Of a stretch of 64,000 nucleotides of DNA, positions 38,926 through 49,942 are shown piece by piece. Origin of the DNA: Saccharomycodes ludwigii (taxonomy: Eukaryota > Ascomycota > Saccharomycetes > Saccharomycodales > Saccharomycodaceae); NCBI RefSeq assembly GCF_020623625.1, contig NC_060202.1, positions 1,553,501 through 1,617,500 of the forward strand. Direction: 5' to 3'. A program made the position numbers and the translations under genes. Positions within the stretch are counted from its first letter, which is position 1. Each line of letters begins with the position of its first letter. The notes under the pieces are model-generated. The model worked only from the letters and a program-made list of their open reading frames with translations, did not search any database and was not told the origin of the DNA.

Positions 38926-41900
38926 TTATAAATCATGTCTTGTTTTCCATAAATCTAGCTGATAATTTGAATCTTCAAAAATGGAAATCATATCTAAATT
39001 TATGTCGTCACCTACGTGGGCCAAATCAGTTCTGGAAGCCAATTTTTTATATCTCTTATCTACCTCTTTCTTCAGTGCTTTTCTAACTGCTTCTTCGGAT
39101 CTCACTCCCTTGGAAAATTCCATTTGCAAAGGCCTTTCATTATCTAAATTCAATTGTTTCATTAATCTGTCAGTGATAGATGTCCTGCAATTACAGTTTT
39201 TAAAAGTGGCATTTAAATTGCTGTACACCTCAGCTGTTTTTCTTTTCGTATACAAAGCTATGTTTTTCAAGTTGGGATCTTTTTCTCCCTCTTCTTCATT
39301 ATCATTCTCAATATTTTCCTTTTTATAAATCGAAACCGGTCTATCGCAACCTAAAAGTACACCATTTTTGTATTCTTGTTGTTGGTTATAATATCCAGAA
39401 GTAAAATCAATAACTTTGGGTTTCAAATATAAAACCAAATTTCTTTCTTGTGATCTCAACAAATGGAAATGGGATTTTAAGTTCACCAACAATGGATAGT
39501 ATTCCGATGAAATAACTCTAATTTCTTCAATTAAAGATAAACTTGGTAACAAACAAGGTGTTTCCAAAATCATACAGTTTTTCTCTGGTGTATCTAATGT
39601 TAATTTTATTGAAACATCACTAATAACTTCGTTAGTTATAGCATTTTTAGCAATTAAACAACGTGGTTCAGCAGCCAAAGACCAAAAATGTTTTGTTTCT
39701 TGAAGTTCAAAGGGGAATTGGGATGAACATGGCATTAATGCTATTAACAAATAAGCCAAAGAGTTTATATTTGAAATGTTTAGTGAATATTGTCCACATC
39801 CCAAAAATAAAAATCCAATAGCCATACTTGAAGACATATATTTGCTATAATGCATCGCACAAAATCGTAAATTATTAACATCTTGATCTTCATCTAATGA
39901 ATTTTTAACACTGTCCTCCATGTCTTCAGTACTATCAGTGTACTGCATATTCTCCTTTTGCAAATCTATATAATCTAAAATTGATTGAATTTCTTCAGTA
40001 TTGCTTGGACCATCATAAGACAAAAGAGAATCTAGCATAATATCTTCATAACCACCTATTGATTCATGAATATATTTAATTCTCTTGAAAACATCAAGAT
40101 TTCCAGAGCCGCAGAATACTAAAGACAAAGAAAGTAACAATATGTTTGTAACAACCCCAATATTTTTAATACTCAATTTTAAATCTAACCTTGCAATGTA
40201 TTTTAAATTATATAGCTCCGATAGCCTATCGACAATTGGTAGAACCATCTTCAAAAAACGCTTATCATTTGATGAAACATGTTTAATGCTGAAAGATAAT
40301 AAAAACCCAGCCAACTTATAATATTTCGGCAAATCGTCGGTACTTATGGTATGAACGTTAACATTTTGAGCAAACGTTTTAATGTATTCCTTCAATTGAT
40401 CACTAGTAATAGAATCCCACATAATCATGTTAAAACACCATTCCCTATAAAAGAAAAACTCAGGTCTCACATATGTACTAGACAACATCTTATCAAAGGG
40501 TAAAGCTAACTTTCTCGCAACTATAAAGTTATTGCTTTTTAAATAAATCAACATGAGTGATATAATACTGCCAATAAAGGAGTTATCTAAAATTTGTGGA
40601 GTTTCAACATCATTGTTTGAAATGATGGTCGAAACCAATCTATCAACCATGTCACTATCTACCATGTTTATATTTATCGTATCGCCATTGGTATTGCCAA
40701 TTGTACCACTAATTAAATCCCTCTTAGCCGATCCTAAATTTACCAATCCCAAGCCTATACCAGCCGCAATCCGATAACCTTCATTACAAGTCGGTTTACC
40801 CTTGACTTTGACAAATCCATATAAACAGCCAAACAAGGACTCGCTTAATTTCTTATTAAAAGTAGCTTCAAATAGCATACCTGCACCAACTAAACCTGCT
40901 GTTTGTACCTGATAATCAACATTTAGATCATTAGAGCCCGCAGGCAAAAACGCATCAACATGAACACACAAAAGTTTGTTTAAGGTGACATTCATCGATC
41001 CCCTCAAACTAGCACACATGCCCAATAAAACACCAATACTAACAGAAGTATATTTGGGCCCCAACAAATTATAGATTTGCCACTCTTCCAAATTTTTTAG
41101 TAGGCCATTTAAACCTAGTCCAAAGAGGAAACCACCATATTGAACAGTTAAATTTTTCGGTTTATTAAACGAAACCCAATGACTATCCAAGCCTTTAGAA
41201 TATTTGGAAATTTTCAAGGCAGCAGATACACCACTATGAAATGCACCCCATTCGAACACATTTTCATGAAAAAGATCTGTTTGACCGGCATAAACTCTAC
41301 CAGTAGATGGCGATAACGCGGTAAATGAAATAGTTGGTCTTTTATATTGTTCCGTAGGTAAGGGGATACATGTAGAATAAACAATTTGGCCCCACCCAAT
41401 TGCGCTAGCCACTTGTCTTAACCCCGTTATATTAACAAACTTTCTTCGTAAGTCATAATTGGATTCAACTTCCTCCAAAAATCTACTTTCTGCCGGTTGA
41501 AAAAAGGCCAATAGCCTGAGGGCTGTATTAAATCTTTTATCCAAATTGAAAATTTTGTTGGCATTTACTAATAACGATTCTCCGTCTGTCCCATCCTTGC
41601 TTGATCCACATTCGTTGGATGTGTTCAAAATATCTGCTATAATATCGTTATATGTAATTATCTTTTGTTGTTTACCAATTTCTCTCCTAGAAATTGCATC
41701 TAGATGTGAATAGCACTCCTCAACATCAATGCCAGAAGAAGATTTATCATTGGCATTTATAAAAAAAGAAACATATGTTTTTTTTAGATCCACTCTACTG
41801 ACTAAATCCATGTCAACATTTGAAACCACATTTTCTAACAACTTTTCATAGTTTGTAATTAACTGCATTAGTGGGGAATATATACCCAATGGATAAGTTT

Positions 41901-44466
41901 CTAATTCAAATTTAGTAAGATTATATTTTTGGAAAAGTTCAAATATATTTAATTTATAATTTTTCCCACAATTTAGAGCCTCAAATATTTTAATCAATTT
42001 ATAGGTTCTTGGCGTCAATTCTACATCTATATCTTCGCTTTCTTCCAAGATGTGTGATATCTGTAAAAAATTTTGTCTTGTACCCTTTTGTAGTCTGCTG
42101 GAGGATGATGCAACAACACTTGGGTTATTTAACTCATACAAGTGTTCTATAATTGAAATAGGCTCAGTCAAAGGATGAGGATAAATTATTTTGCCCCTTA
42201 TTTTATTAATTAAATCCATACACGGAATGTCTCTATTTTCCGTAATTATGTCCTTTATGTAATATAGGGACCAAGTATCGGGCCAATTCATTATAATAGA
42301 TAGCGAATACAACAATACAGATAAGTTGCTGGAGTGCTCTTGTTGTATCAAGTTTAATAGTAATTCTTCCCTAATTAAATGCAAACTTAGCATAATACTC
42401 GGCATTAAATTTTTTAAATCTATACCATCCATAGTGTGTTTGTAAATATTTATAGAGTCTTCAAAATATTGGTAATCAGCACTAATGGAGCCATTTTTGG
42501 TTTTTATATTTTGAATATATTGCATACAAAAATCAGACGTAGAAACAATCGTTAGCAATAAATATGAAAACGCTTTCCATTCATTGAAGGTATTTTTGTC
42601 GTTGTTCCACATAATCGAGTTCCATAAGGAACAAATTTGGAAATAGATTAGATCATTAGTTAAACACTCAATCGATCTGAAATATAAGTTTAATACTTCA
42701 GATCTTGGATACAAGTAAAACTTATGAAAATTTGATTGCTCCTTAGAGATACTCAATAATCTAAGAGACAAAAAGGGATTATAAATTTCCAATTTTGTTG
42801 GTGTCTCCACTTTGTAAAACCCAGGATATTTCACTATATCCTCAAAGTCGTGTAACTCACTAATATATGTGGCTCCTGCAACCGTTTGTTCGTAAAAGTA
42901 TATTTGGACCCGATTAGAAGTAAACTTTCTAAAAGGAGATTTCAAATCATCAACAGGTAGCTGGAAATATGCCATATAACTTTTATTCTTTTTATCCATG
43001 TTAAAGTTATTTATGTTCTTGTTGTTATGATTTTCTTTAGCATTGTTGCAACACAAACATAGACACTCTTTATTGTCGTAACTTAGCTGTATTATTTGGA
43101 AATTATCACCGTGAAAGGAGTTGTCATATATCACCTCTATATCATTTATTTTAAAAGTTTGTTGATAAGTTATTTTGATATGGGTGTTGTTGTTGTTTGG
43201 ATTATTTCCATCAATGACAGCAGCAGCAGCAGCACCCCCACCACCATTACTGGTGGTTTCCACAAAAGCAAAATCATCCTCTGGATTATTATTAATATCA
43301 TATTTGTCATGAGCGGTATTAATCTTGCTGTTTTTATTGTTTGACAATTGCCTTGAAACATTTTCTAAATTTGGTATAATGGGATAATCTTCCTTAGAAT
43401 CGCTTCTCATGTTAAAGGTTCTTATAGCCGCAGTTAATCCAGTAGACGAAATTGAATTTGAGCTGTTAATCAGATATTTGTTGCTGTTATTGTCGCTTCC
43501 ATTGTCTAAAGAAATATCGGAAAGACCTCTTAATTTCGATTCGAATGAAGGGCCATCTAATGTGTTGAGTTTTTTCAATGAGGCAAAAGACAAAGATCCA
43601 TATTTTTTCTTCTTTTGTTGATCTAAATTGTTGTTATTACTATTGGTTTTGAAATAATCGTTGTTATACTGGGAATAATATGGTAAACCGCTACTATTAT
43701 TAATGCTACCATTGTCACTACCGCCATTATTTGCATTCTTATTGATGTTTAAAGTTGCACTAGTTGGAATGCTGTTGTTATTGCTCCCCGTGCTCTTTTG
43801 ATCACTTTTATTAGTATAGTTATTCTTTGAATCATTAGTAGTTTCCGAACTTATGTAATAGTTTGTATAATTAGCCAATGAGACGGTAGCTATATGAATT
43901 TCCTTTTGTATATTATCGTAAAAGGAGACTAAATACTGGATATCATTTTTGGGAAATGAGAGTAATTGTAATGCCTTGTTAGGACCTTTGATATTTTTAT
44001 CAGTTAAAATTGATACCATTGATTCAGGAAAATTTTTAAATTGTATTAAACCAAAATCAGAAAACGGATCAAAAAATGCCAAATATCTTTTGTTTAATGG
44101 GATTATGTCCTCTTCGTCATCAGCCTCAACGCTTTCATGCTTTGTAATATCTCTTTCTAAAATAACTCCGTATTTATAAATAAATGCACTTTTAATAGGG
44201 AAAGGAAATGAACTTGTATGGGTATCACCCGTTTTCATGAAGATCACATATGCTAGTTTGCTTAAACAAATAACTAAACACGAAGAAAAGTTTTCAAAAT
44301 TAACAAATGAAGCATATATTATAGGTTCGCCATCAAATTCAAACCTTTGTTTAATAATTTTATCATCATGTAATAGCCATAGTAAAGTTTTTTTATCGTT
44401 TTCAAATTTCAACTTCCCATAAACCCCTGATAATTCAGCAGATGATGAAAAAAAAGAGTTTTCCAT
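38926..44466 (-). CDS. APC1: Anaphase-promoting complex scaffold subunit Apc1
   Basis: Apc1 is the largest subunit and scaffold of the APC/C ubiquitin ligase. The 1846-residue product is slightly longer than the 1748-residue yeast protein. The N-terminal half resembles a WD40-like beta-propeller interrupted by a long Asn/Ser-rich insert (about residues 210-440). The C-terminal half has the proteasome/cyclosome repeat region, recognisable as Gly/Ala-rich helices such as VQYGGFLFGLGLNGLL, VSIGVLLGMCASLRGS, GLVGAGMLFEA and AAGIGLGLVNLGSA. The segment GRVYAGQTDLFHENVFEWG is typical of Apc1. The 61-residue Ala/Gly/Asn patch near 400-425 is encoded by simple repeats. It is divergent from MDG1 and convergent with PSD1, as YNL172W is with its neighbours. 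Confidence 0.95.
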   Translation of the reverse strand: MENSFFSSSAELSGVYGKLKFENDKKTLLWLLHDDKIIKQRFEFDGEPIIYASFVNFENFSSCLVICLSKLAYVIFMKTGDTHTSSFPFPIKSAFIYKYGVILERDITKHESVEADDEEDIIPLNKRYLAFFDPFSDFGLIQFKNFPESMVSILTDKNIKGPNKALQLLSFPKNDIQYLVSFYDNIQKEIHIATVSLANYTNYYISSETTNDSKNNYTNKSDQKSTGSNNNSIPTSATLNINKNANNGGSDNGSINNSSGLPYYSQYNNDYFKTNSNNNNLDQQKKKKYGSLSFASLKKLNTLDGPSFESKLRGLSDISLDNGSDNNSNKYLINSSNSISSTGLTAAIRTFNMRSDSKEDYPIIPNLENVSRQLSNNKNSKINTAHDKYDINNNPEDDFAFVETTSNGGGGAAAAAVIDGNNPNNNNTHIKITYQQTFKINDIEVIYDNSFHGDNFQIIQLSYDNKECLCLCCNNAKENHNNKNINNFNMDKKNKSYMAYFQLPVDDLKSPFRKFTSNRVQIYFYEQTVAGATYISELHDFEDIVKYPGFYKVETPTKLEIYNPFLSLRLLSISKEQSNFHKFYLYPRSEVLNLYFRSIECLTNDLIYFQICSLWNSIMWNNDKNTFNEWKAFSYLLLTIVSTSDFCMQYIQNIKTKNGSISADYQYFEDSINIYKHTMDGIDLKNLMPSIMLSLHLIREELLLNLIQQEHSSNLSVLLYSLSIIMNWPDTWSLYYIKDIITENRDIPCMDLINKIRGKIIYPHPLTEPISIIEHLYELNNPSVVASSSSRLQKGTRQNFLQISHILEESEDIDVELTPRTYKLIKIFEALNCGKNYKLNIFELFQKYNLTKFELETYPLGIYSPLMQLITNYEKLLENVVSNVDMDLVSRVDLKKTYVSFFINANDKSSSGIDVEECYSHLDAISRREIGKQQKIITYNDIIADILNTSNECGSSKDGTDGESLLVNANKIFNLDKRFNTALRLLAFFQPAESRFLEEVESNYDLRRKFVNITGLRQVASAIGWGQIVYSTCIPLPTEQYKRPTISFTALSPSTGRVYAGQTDLFHENVFEWGAFHSGVSAALKISKYSKGLDSHWVSFNKPKNLTVQYGGFLFGLGLNGLLKNLEEWQIYNLLGPKYTSVSIGVLLGMCASLRGSMNVTLNKLLCVHVDAFLPAGSNDLNVDYQVQTAGLVGAGMLFEATFNKKLSESLFGCLYGFVKVKGKPTCNEGYRIAAGIGLGLVNLGSAKRDLISGTIGNTNGDTININMVDSDMVDRLVSTIISNNDVETPQILDNSFIGSIISLMLIYLKSNNFIVARKLALPFDKMLSSTYVRPEFFFYREWCFNMIMWDSITSDQLKEYIKTFAQNVNVHTISTDDLPKYYKLAGFLLSFSIKHVSSNDKRFLKMVLPIVDRLSELYNLKYIARLDLKLSIKNIGVVTNILLLSLSLVFCGSGNLDVFKRIKYIHESIGGYEDIMLDSLLSYDGPSNTEEIQSILDYIDLQKENMQYTDSTEDMEDSVKNSLDEDQDVNNLRFCAMHYSKYMSSSMAIGFLFLGCGQYSLNISNINSLAYLLIALMPCSSQFPFELQETKHFWSLAAEPRCLIAKNAITNEVISDVSIKLTLDTPEKNCMILETPCLLPSLSLIEEIRVISSEYYPLLVNLKSHFHLLRSQERNLVLYLKPKVIDFTSGYYNQQQEYKNGVLLGCDRPVSIYKKENIENDNEEEGEKDPNLKNIALYTKRKTAEVYSNLNATFKNCNCRTSITDRLMKQLNLDNERPLQMEFSKGVRSEEAVRKALKKEVDKRYKKLASRTDLAHVGDDINLDMISIFEDSNYQLDLWKTRHDL

Positions 44467-44540
44467 TCGTTTATACGGTAATCAGAACTTTTACTAGTAT
44501 ATATTTAAAGTGTATCTTATTGAAAAATGTTTATCGTAAA

Positions 44541-44581
<41 letters not shown>

Positions 44582-45444
44582 CTTCTTCTTTGTATACTAA
44601 GCCAAAGAAAAAGGGAATATTGGTTTTAATATGAAATTGGACATCAAATCGTAATGCTTGCAACTATTATAAAGCTTTTTTTTTTTTTTTTGTTTTTTTT
44701 TTTTTTCTTATAAAACACAAAAATGTATATAATTAAGGATTTTAAGATGAGCGGCAAATTGGAAAATGGAGAAAAGGTATTATGATGCCGATGGAGTATG
44801 TCCGAGCGGACTAAAAAAAAAAAAAAGATTGAATATAATTGAAAGGAGAGAAAAAGGAAGAAAACAAATATTAATCTGTATTACTTGAACTATAAATGAT
44901 TGTGCTTTATTTTTTTTTTTTTACTCCATTGTTATATTTTAAGCGTTGGCTTGCTGTGAATGTGCGCACAGTAATTTTCTACATAGCTTCAACTTTCTTA
45001 TAAGCAAGTATTAACGATAATTTTCTTTTCTTTTGTATACACCGGGTAAAGAATATGTGGTACAGTCAATGCCGTAGAGTTTGTAGACGTTGTGTGCTGT
45101 TAATTTTTTTTCCTTTTTTTTTTTTGTTTTTTTTTTTTTTTTTTTTTTTTGCTATCCCTTAAAATGTTTTTTTCCTTATTTTTTTTGGTGGGCTACAGAA
45201 CTAAAAATAACATGTTTTGGTTTAAATTAAGATAAAAGTTTAAAAAAAAAAAAATCTCTTACTTAAACGTTCATTATCAATTTAATTTTCAACTAATATA
45301 GAACACTTTTCTCAGTATTACTGGTTAATAATTAATTTTCTTTTTGCATAATCCATTTAAAAAATTAAAAAAATAAAACAACAAGGTGAAAAAAAAAAAA
45401 AAGAAAAAAAAAATTAAGAAGAAAAGAAAAAAAAAAAAAAAAAT
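44467..45444. promoter_or_regulatory. Divergent APC1/MDG1 promoter region
   Basis: About 980 bp with a 39-nt T run (44543-44581), another long T run (45127-45150), and a Reb1-type CCGGGTAA (45042-45049) about 400 bp upstream of MDG1. The MDG1 leader is almost pure A (45390-45443). No gene is seen. Confidence 0.5.
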
Positions 45445-48400
45445 ATGAGCACTGTCACATTTACTTGGCCTAGTGGTCCCAAGGAAGTTGTAGTTACTGG
45501 TGATTTTGATAATTGGAAGGGTACTTTGCCATTAGTCAAGTTACCTGGGAATGAAGGATTCACATTAACTGTTCCAATTCAACCGTCAAAAAAAACTTCA
45601 GAAAAATTGTATTTTAAGTTTATCGTTGATGGTGTTTGGAGTACCAGCAACAATTATGGATTAGAAGCTAATGCTGAAGGTATTACAAATAATTTTATTG
45701 ATTTGGACACCACTACCGCTTCTACTATCATACCAGAATCAGGTTTACCAATTGTCACTGCAACTAACAACAGCAACATGCTTAAAAGAAGAAAGTCCAA
45801 AAAAAGAATTAAAATCCAAAGAAGAATTAGAAAGAATAAATTGACTGGTGAAGAAACTGTAGTTAGTGAAAAAAAAACCATTATACATGACAGTTCTGTA
45901 AATGATGAAGGTGACGATGAAAATGACGAAGATTTCCAGGACGCTAGTAATATTTTGGACGAAACTATTAAAACTACTGATAGTACTCCTTCTCCTTCTC
46001 CCCATACTGCTTCTTCTAATTTTGCCACCACTTCAGGTATTGTTATCCCAAGTGACCCAAGTTCAATTAAGGAATTAAATAATCCAATTCCATTAGTTGA
46101 TGAACCAAAAAAGATGACAAGCATTAACAGCGAGGCTAAAAAAATTGAAAATGAAAATAACTTTAAGCACACTGTATTACCTAGAGAAGACACTAAATTT
46201 AACTCTTTGGCCGGTGAACCGGGTCTTGTTTTCCCTAGACCTGAGGATGGTGTTATTAAAGAATTTAGTGAAACGCGTGATGTTGACCAAGATGAATTAA
46301 ACACTAAATTAAACAAACAACTAGATGAAGATTCTACTTTTCTTCATAACAGTACTTCCCCAAAAGATGAAGGGAGTAATAGAAATGCTGATATTAACAC
46401 TGCATCTGACGATGTTGCCGCTGAAAAAAATAAATTAGCAGGTTCAACTGCTTTTACTGATGGTAGAAATGGAAAAGGAGAAACTCATGCTGCAACGGCT
46501 AGTGATAGCTTTAAATTAGGATCTTTACCACGTGAAGAATATCCTAAAACAGCCACGATTTCCGGTGAGCCGGGTATTCAAATACCAAAAAATCCAGAAA
46601 ATATTAAAGCGTTTAGTGAATTTAGCAATAATGAAAAGGATATTGATGCTTTAAACAAAAATTTGAACTCAGAAATTGCTAAAGAAGCTGCTGATGTTGG
46701 ATTTGATTCTGCTGCTGCAGAAAAGATTGATAAAGATATTAATCCAATTGGTGATCTGGAATTAAAGACTAAAACCCTGGATACTAGTAAAAATGGTTTT
46801 AACCCCTTTAATTTAGAAAGAGATGCTGAAGATATTTTGGGTACTCAAACTGCTGGCTTAACCAATATCAGTGAAACTTTGGAACCATTATCTTTGGATT
46901 CTGAAGCCAAAAAAATTTTGGATAATAAGACTGTGACTGCCGCAACAGCAGCAGAGTCGCAACTTGGAAACAGTTTGATTTCCACATCTGGTAAATCTCG
47001 CAAGGTTGATTTGGAAAGTAGCTTAGCTAATCCTAACGACAATAATAATAATAATAATGATAATGAGTTTTTAGAAGATGTTAAGGCAAAAGGGAAGGAA
47101 CAACAAGAGAAAGTAATGAGTGAACCTGACTTAGTTTCCCGGGGCGAACACAGTTTGGAAAACACTACTGTCAACTCTGAAATAAAAAATACTGCTTCAT
47201 CAACCGGTCTATCTGAAAATGCGGTTAACAATGAAATAAAAAAAGCTACTGAAGGTGTCTCGATTTCTGATGTTGTTGATAACACTGGACTAGAATCTGC
47301 TGCTGAGTCCAATCTTGGCAAGAAAAGTACTGGTATTGAAAAAAATCTAGAAAATGCTGCTTCTCTAAAAACAGGGCTTACTCATGATGTTACTGCTGTT
47401 CCTGGCTCAAATTCTGATATAGTTAATGAAAAAATTAAGGAGTATTCTACACAAGATGGAATTCAAGGTGAGCTCAAAAATGAAACGCAACAATTGAACG
47501 CTAAAGTAGCCAGTCTTGAAAAGGAACAAAAAAGTGGCTTAACTTCTGTGAAAGACTCAGCTACTGATATATCAGCTAACATAAAATCTGAACCAAACAA
47601 TTTGGTCGCTCATACCAAGAAGAATATTGATGATAATGTTAACATTGCTTCTACAAATATAAACTCTGAACCAAGCAATTTAACTACTAATGTCAAAAAG
47701 AACATCCATGATAATGTTGATACTACTGCTACGAATATAAAATCTAAATCAAGTAATTTGATTACTAATGGTAAAAAAGAAATTGATGATAACGTTGCTG
47801 CTGCTAGTGACTTTTTGAATGGTAATCTATCCAGTGGTAATACCGATAAAACTGTTGGTACATCTGATAGCGATAACAAGATGACATCTGTTTCTGGTGG
47901 CCCAGGGTTGGTTATTCCAAATAAATCACAAACTGACAACGCTTTTAATAAGGTACGTGACGATGTGGACCAAGAGGAATTGAGTACCAAATTAAATGAT
48001 GAATTAAAACAAAAAGAGGGTAAGAATGTCTCCGATTTTGTTAAACCATTATCATCCAAGATTAGCAGTAGTGCTGCTGCTAAAACTGTTGGTGCTGCTG
48101 GTGATTTTTTGAATGGTAATCTATCCAGTGGTAATACCGATAAAACTGTTGATACATCTGATAGCGATAACAAGATGACATCTGTTTCTGGTGGCCCAGG
48201 GTTGGTTATTCCAAATAAATCACAAACTGACAGCGCTTTTAATAAGGTACGTGACGATGTGGACCAAGAGGAATTGAGTACCAAATTAAATGATGAATTA
48301 AAACAAAAAGAGGGTAAGAATGTCTCCGATTTTGTTAAACCATTATCATCCAAGATTAGCAGTACTGCTGCTGCTGTTAGTACCACAGCTGACGAGAATA

Positions 48401-49371
48401 ATACAGCATTAAACAAAGAAGATGATGCTTTAGAAAATTCTACTACTTCTCCCGCTGAACCAATGTTAAAATCCACCATTACTAAGACAAATACTGATGA
48501 GGACTTTGTTTCCGCACATGAGGATAATGTTTTAAGCAGGAAATCTAGTAGTGCTAGTAGTTTTAAGAATACTGTTGAAAATACCGAAAACAACGAGGGA
48601 AAAGATAATAGCAGAACTCTGGACCCAGCTATTATTGGTGATAACCCAATGGATAAATCTGATATTTCTACTTCTAATATTGAAAACGCAACAGAAAAAC
48701 GGACAACAAAACGTACTGGTATTAACATTAATCCACTTATGAAAAATGGTAGTAAGGATGATGAAAAGAAGGAACCTAAGCGTAGAGAAAGTTTATTAAC
48801 AAGAATTGAACACGGTATGCATTTACCAGAAACTTCTGCAAATAAAGAAACACAAGAAAAAGCCATTGCTGGTGTGAAGAAAGTTGAAAATGAAGAAAAG
48901 CAGAAAAAAAGCAAGGGCAAACATGAAAAGGAGAGAGTTGATTCTACTGAATCTAAGGCGCAAGAAGTTGGTGTTTCCAAAACCGGTGATAAGTTTCTTG
49001 ATAAAGAAAAAAGCGTAAAGGAAACGATTAAAAGTAAGGAAGAAGAGGGAGAAAAAGACGTGAAAGGAAAAATTAAAACAGAAAAATCTGTTTCCAAACA
49101 TTCTTCACCTAAACCAACCAAGAATACCACAACTGATTCTGTTAAAAACCATGGTGATAAACCCTCAGTTAAAAAAGATCGTCACCAAAGTTCCAGTACC
49201 AAAAAGAAGAAATCGAGTAGTAAAAGCGGTTCATCCAAAAAGAAACCAAGTGGTACCAAGAGCACTTCTTCTAAAAAGCAACCTTCTTCCACTTCTACCT
49301 CTAAAACAATGAATGAAAAGAAGGAAAAGAAACATGGGTTTTTTAGCAAATTAAAGAAGATTTTTGATTGA
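45445..49371 (+). CDS. MDG1: Mdg1/Crp1-family protein with glycogen-binding-type domain, repeat-expanded
   Basis: Yeast Mdg1 (366 residues, pheromone-signalling suppressor, membrane-associated) and Crp1 (465, cruciform-DNA binding) are duplicates of one ancestor. Here a single 1308-residue version lies where both would be expected. Residues 1-90 form an AMPK-beta-like CBM48 domain (TFTWPSGPKEVVVTGDFDNW, KFIVDGVWSTSN). A basic patch follows (RRKSKKRIKIQRRIRKNK). A module of the form GEPGxxxPxxxxxIxxFS...D..ELN..LN appears about four times (near residues 255, 375, 820 and 918). Three 27-residue repeats lie at about 711-790, and a 98-codon tandem duplication at about 790-975. The C-terminus (about 1150-1308) is Lys/Ser-rich and ends HGFFSKLKKIFD, an amphipathic stretch. 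Most of the length is probably disordered. Confidence 0.9.
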   Translation: MSTVTFTWPSGPKEVVVTGDFDNWKGTLPLVKLPGNEGFTLTVPIQPSKKTSEKLYFKFIVDGVWSTSNNYGLEANAEGITNNFIDLDTTTASTIIPESGLPIVTATNNSNMLKRRKSKKRIKIQRRIRKNKLTGEETVVSEKKTIIHDSSVNDEGDDENDEDFQDASNILDETIKTTDSTPSPSPHTASSNFATTSGIVIPSDPSSIKELNNPIPLVDEPKKMTSINSEAKKIENENNFKHTVLPREDTKFNSLAGEPGLVFPRPEDGVIKEFSETRDVDQDELNTKLNKQLDEDSTFLHNSTSPKDEGSNRNADINTASDDVAAEKNKLAGSTAFTDGRNGKGETHAATASDSFKLGSLPREEYPKTATISGEPGIQIPKNPENIKAFSEFSNNEKDIDALNKNLNSEIAKEAADVGFDSAAAEKIDKDINPIGDLELKTKTLDTSKNGFNPFNLERDAEDILGTQTAGLTNISETLEPLSLDSEAKKILDNKTVTAATAAESQLGNSLISTSGKSRKVDLESSLANPNDNNNNNNDNEFLEDVKAKGKEQQEKVMSEPDLVSRGEHSLENTTVNSEIKNTASSTGLSENAVNNEIKKATEGVSISDVVDNTGLESAAESNLGKKSTGIEKNLENAASLKTGLTHDVTAVPGSNSDIVNEKIKEYSTQDGIQGELKNETQQLNAKVASLEKEQKSGLTSVKDSATDISANIKSEPNNLVAHTKKNIDDNVNIASTNINSEPSNLTTNVKKNIHDNVDTTATNIKSKSSNLITNGKKEIDDNVAAASDFLNGNLSSGNTDKTVGTSDSDNKMTSVSGGPGLVIPNKSQTDNAFNKVRDDVDQEELSTKLNDELKQKEGKNVSDFVKPLSSKISSSAAAKTVGAAGDFLNGNLSSGNTDKTVDTSDSDNKMTSVSGGPGLVIPNKSQTDSAFNKVRDDVDQEELSTKLNDELKQKEGKNVSDFVKPLSSKISSTAAAVSTTADENNTALNKEDDALENSTTSPAEPMLKSTITKTNTDEDFVSAHEDNVLSRKSSSASSFKNTVENTENNEGKDNSRTLDPAIIGDNPMDKSDISTSNIENATEKRTTKRTGININPLMKNGSKDDEKKEPKRRESLLTRIEHGMHLPETSANKETQEKAIAGVKKVENEEKQKKSKGKHEKERVDSTESKAQEVGVSKTGDKFLDKEKSVKETIKSKEEEGEKDVKGKIKTEKSVSKHSSPKPTKNTTTDSVKNHGDKPSVKKDRHQSSSTKKKKSSSKSGSSKKKPSGTKSTSSKKQPSSTSTSKTMNEKKEKKHGFFSKLKKIFD
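47811..48374 (+). repeat. 294-bp tandem duplication inside MDG1
   Basis: Two copies (about 47811-48080 and 48105-48374) are offset by exactly 294 bp, or 98 codons. Only a few substitutions separate them over about 270 bp (for example Gly/Asp and Asn/Ser changes), so the copies are recent or kept alike by conversion. Confidence 0.95.
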
Positions 49372-49700
49372 AGTTGAAGGTTTGTTGCTGTTTTATTTTA
49401 TTTTATTTTATTTTAATTTTTTTTTTTTTTTTGTTGTTGTTTTTTATTTTTGTAAAATTTCTAAATATAAAAACAGTAAAAAATACGTTGTAATAATTAA
49501 TTTTTAAAAAAAAGTTGTATACTTTTCGAGACATATTTTCTGTTAAGATGAGATATTTTTATGAAAATGGGAAGGAAAGTTTTCTCAATCTAGACAAAAA
49601 GCACAAGGAAGAAAACTTTATGAAATAAACCTTCACCACATTGAAAATAAGTAATAGTTGAAATAAGCAAAAGAAAAATTTTTTAACGTTTCTTTTTTTT

Positions 49701-49731
<31 letters not shown>

Positions 49732-49737
49732 TATTTT

Positions 49738-49770
<33 letters not shown>

Positions 49771-49942
49771 GGTTCAACTTTAAGCCATATAGAAAGAATA
49801 ATTTTTCATTTTAAAGAAATATTTTGTAGCATGATGAACTTCTCTTTAGTTCTTTTTTTTTACAGTTTTTTTTTTTTATGTCTAATATATAAAATATGCA
49901 TTACAAATAAACTTGAAAAAACGCCTTCCCCATCCACACGTT
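49372..49942. other. MDG1-NOP13 intergenic region
   Basis: About 570 bp with (TTTTA)n runs (49392-49414), a (TTTTTA)n run (49708-49740) and a T run (49742-49769). No gene; small antisense ORFs are poly-Lys artefacts of these tracts. Confidence 0.45.

Noticed and set aside
47610-49130. 506-codon antisense ORF opposite MDG1
   Set aside because: It is the shadow of a repetitive, stop-poor coding region. It mirrors the sense duplication exactly and is Ser/Leu/Phe-rich with no family resemblance.
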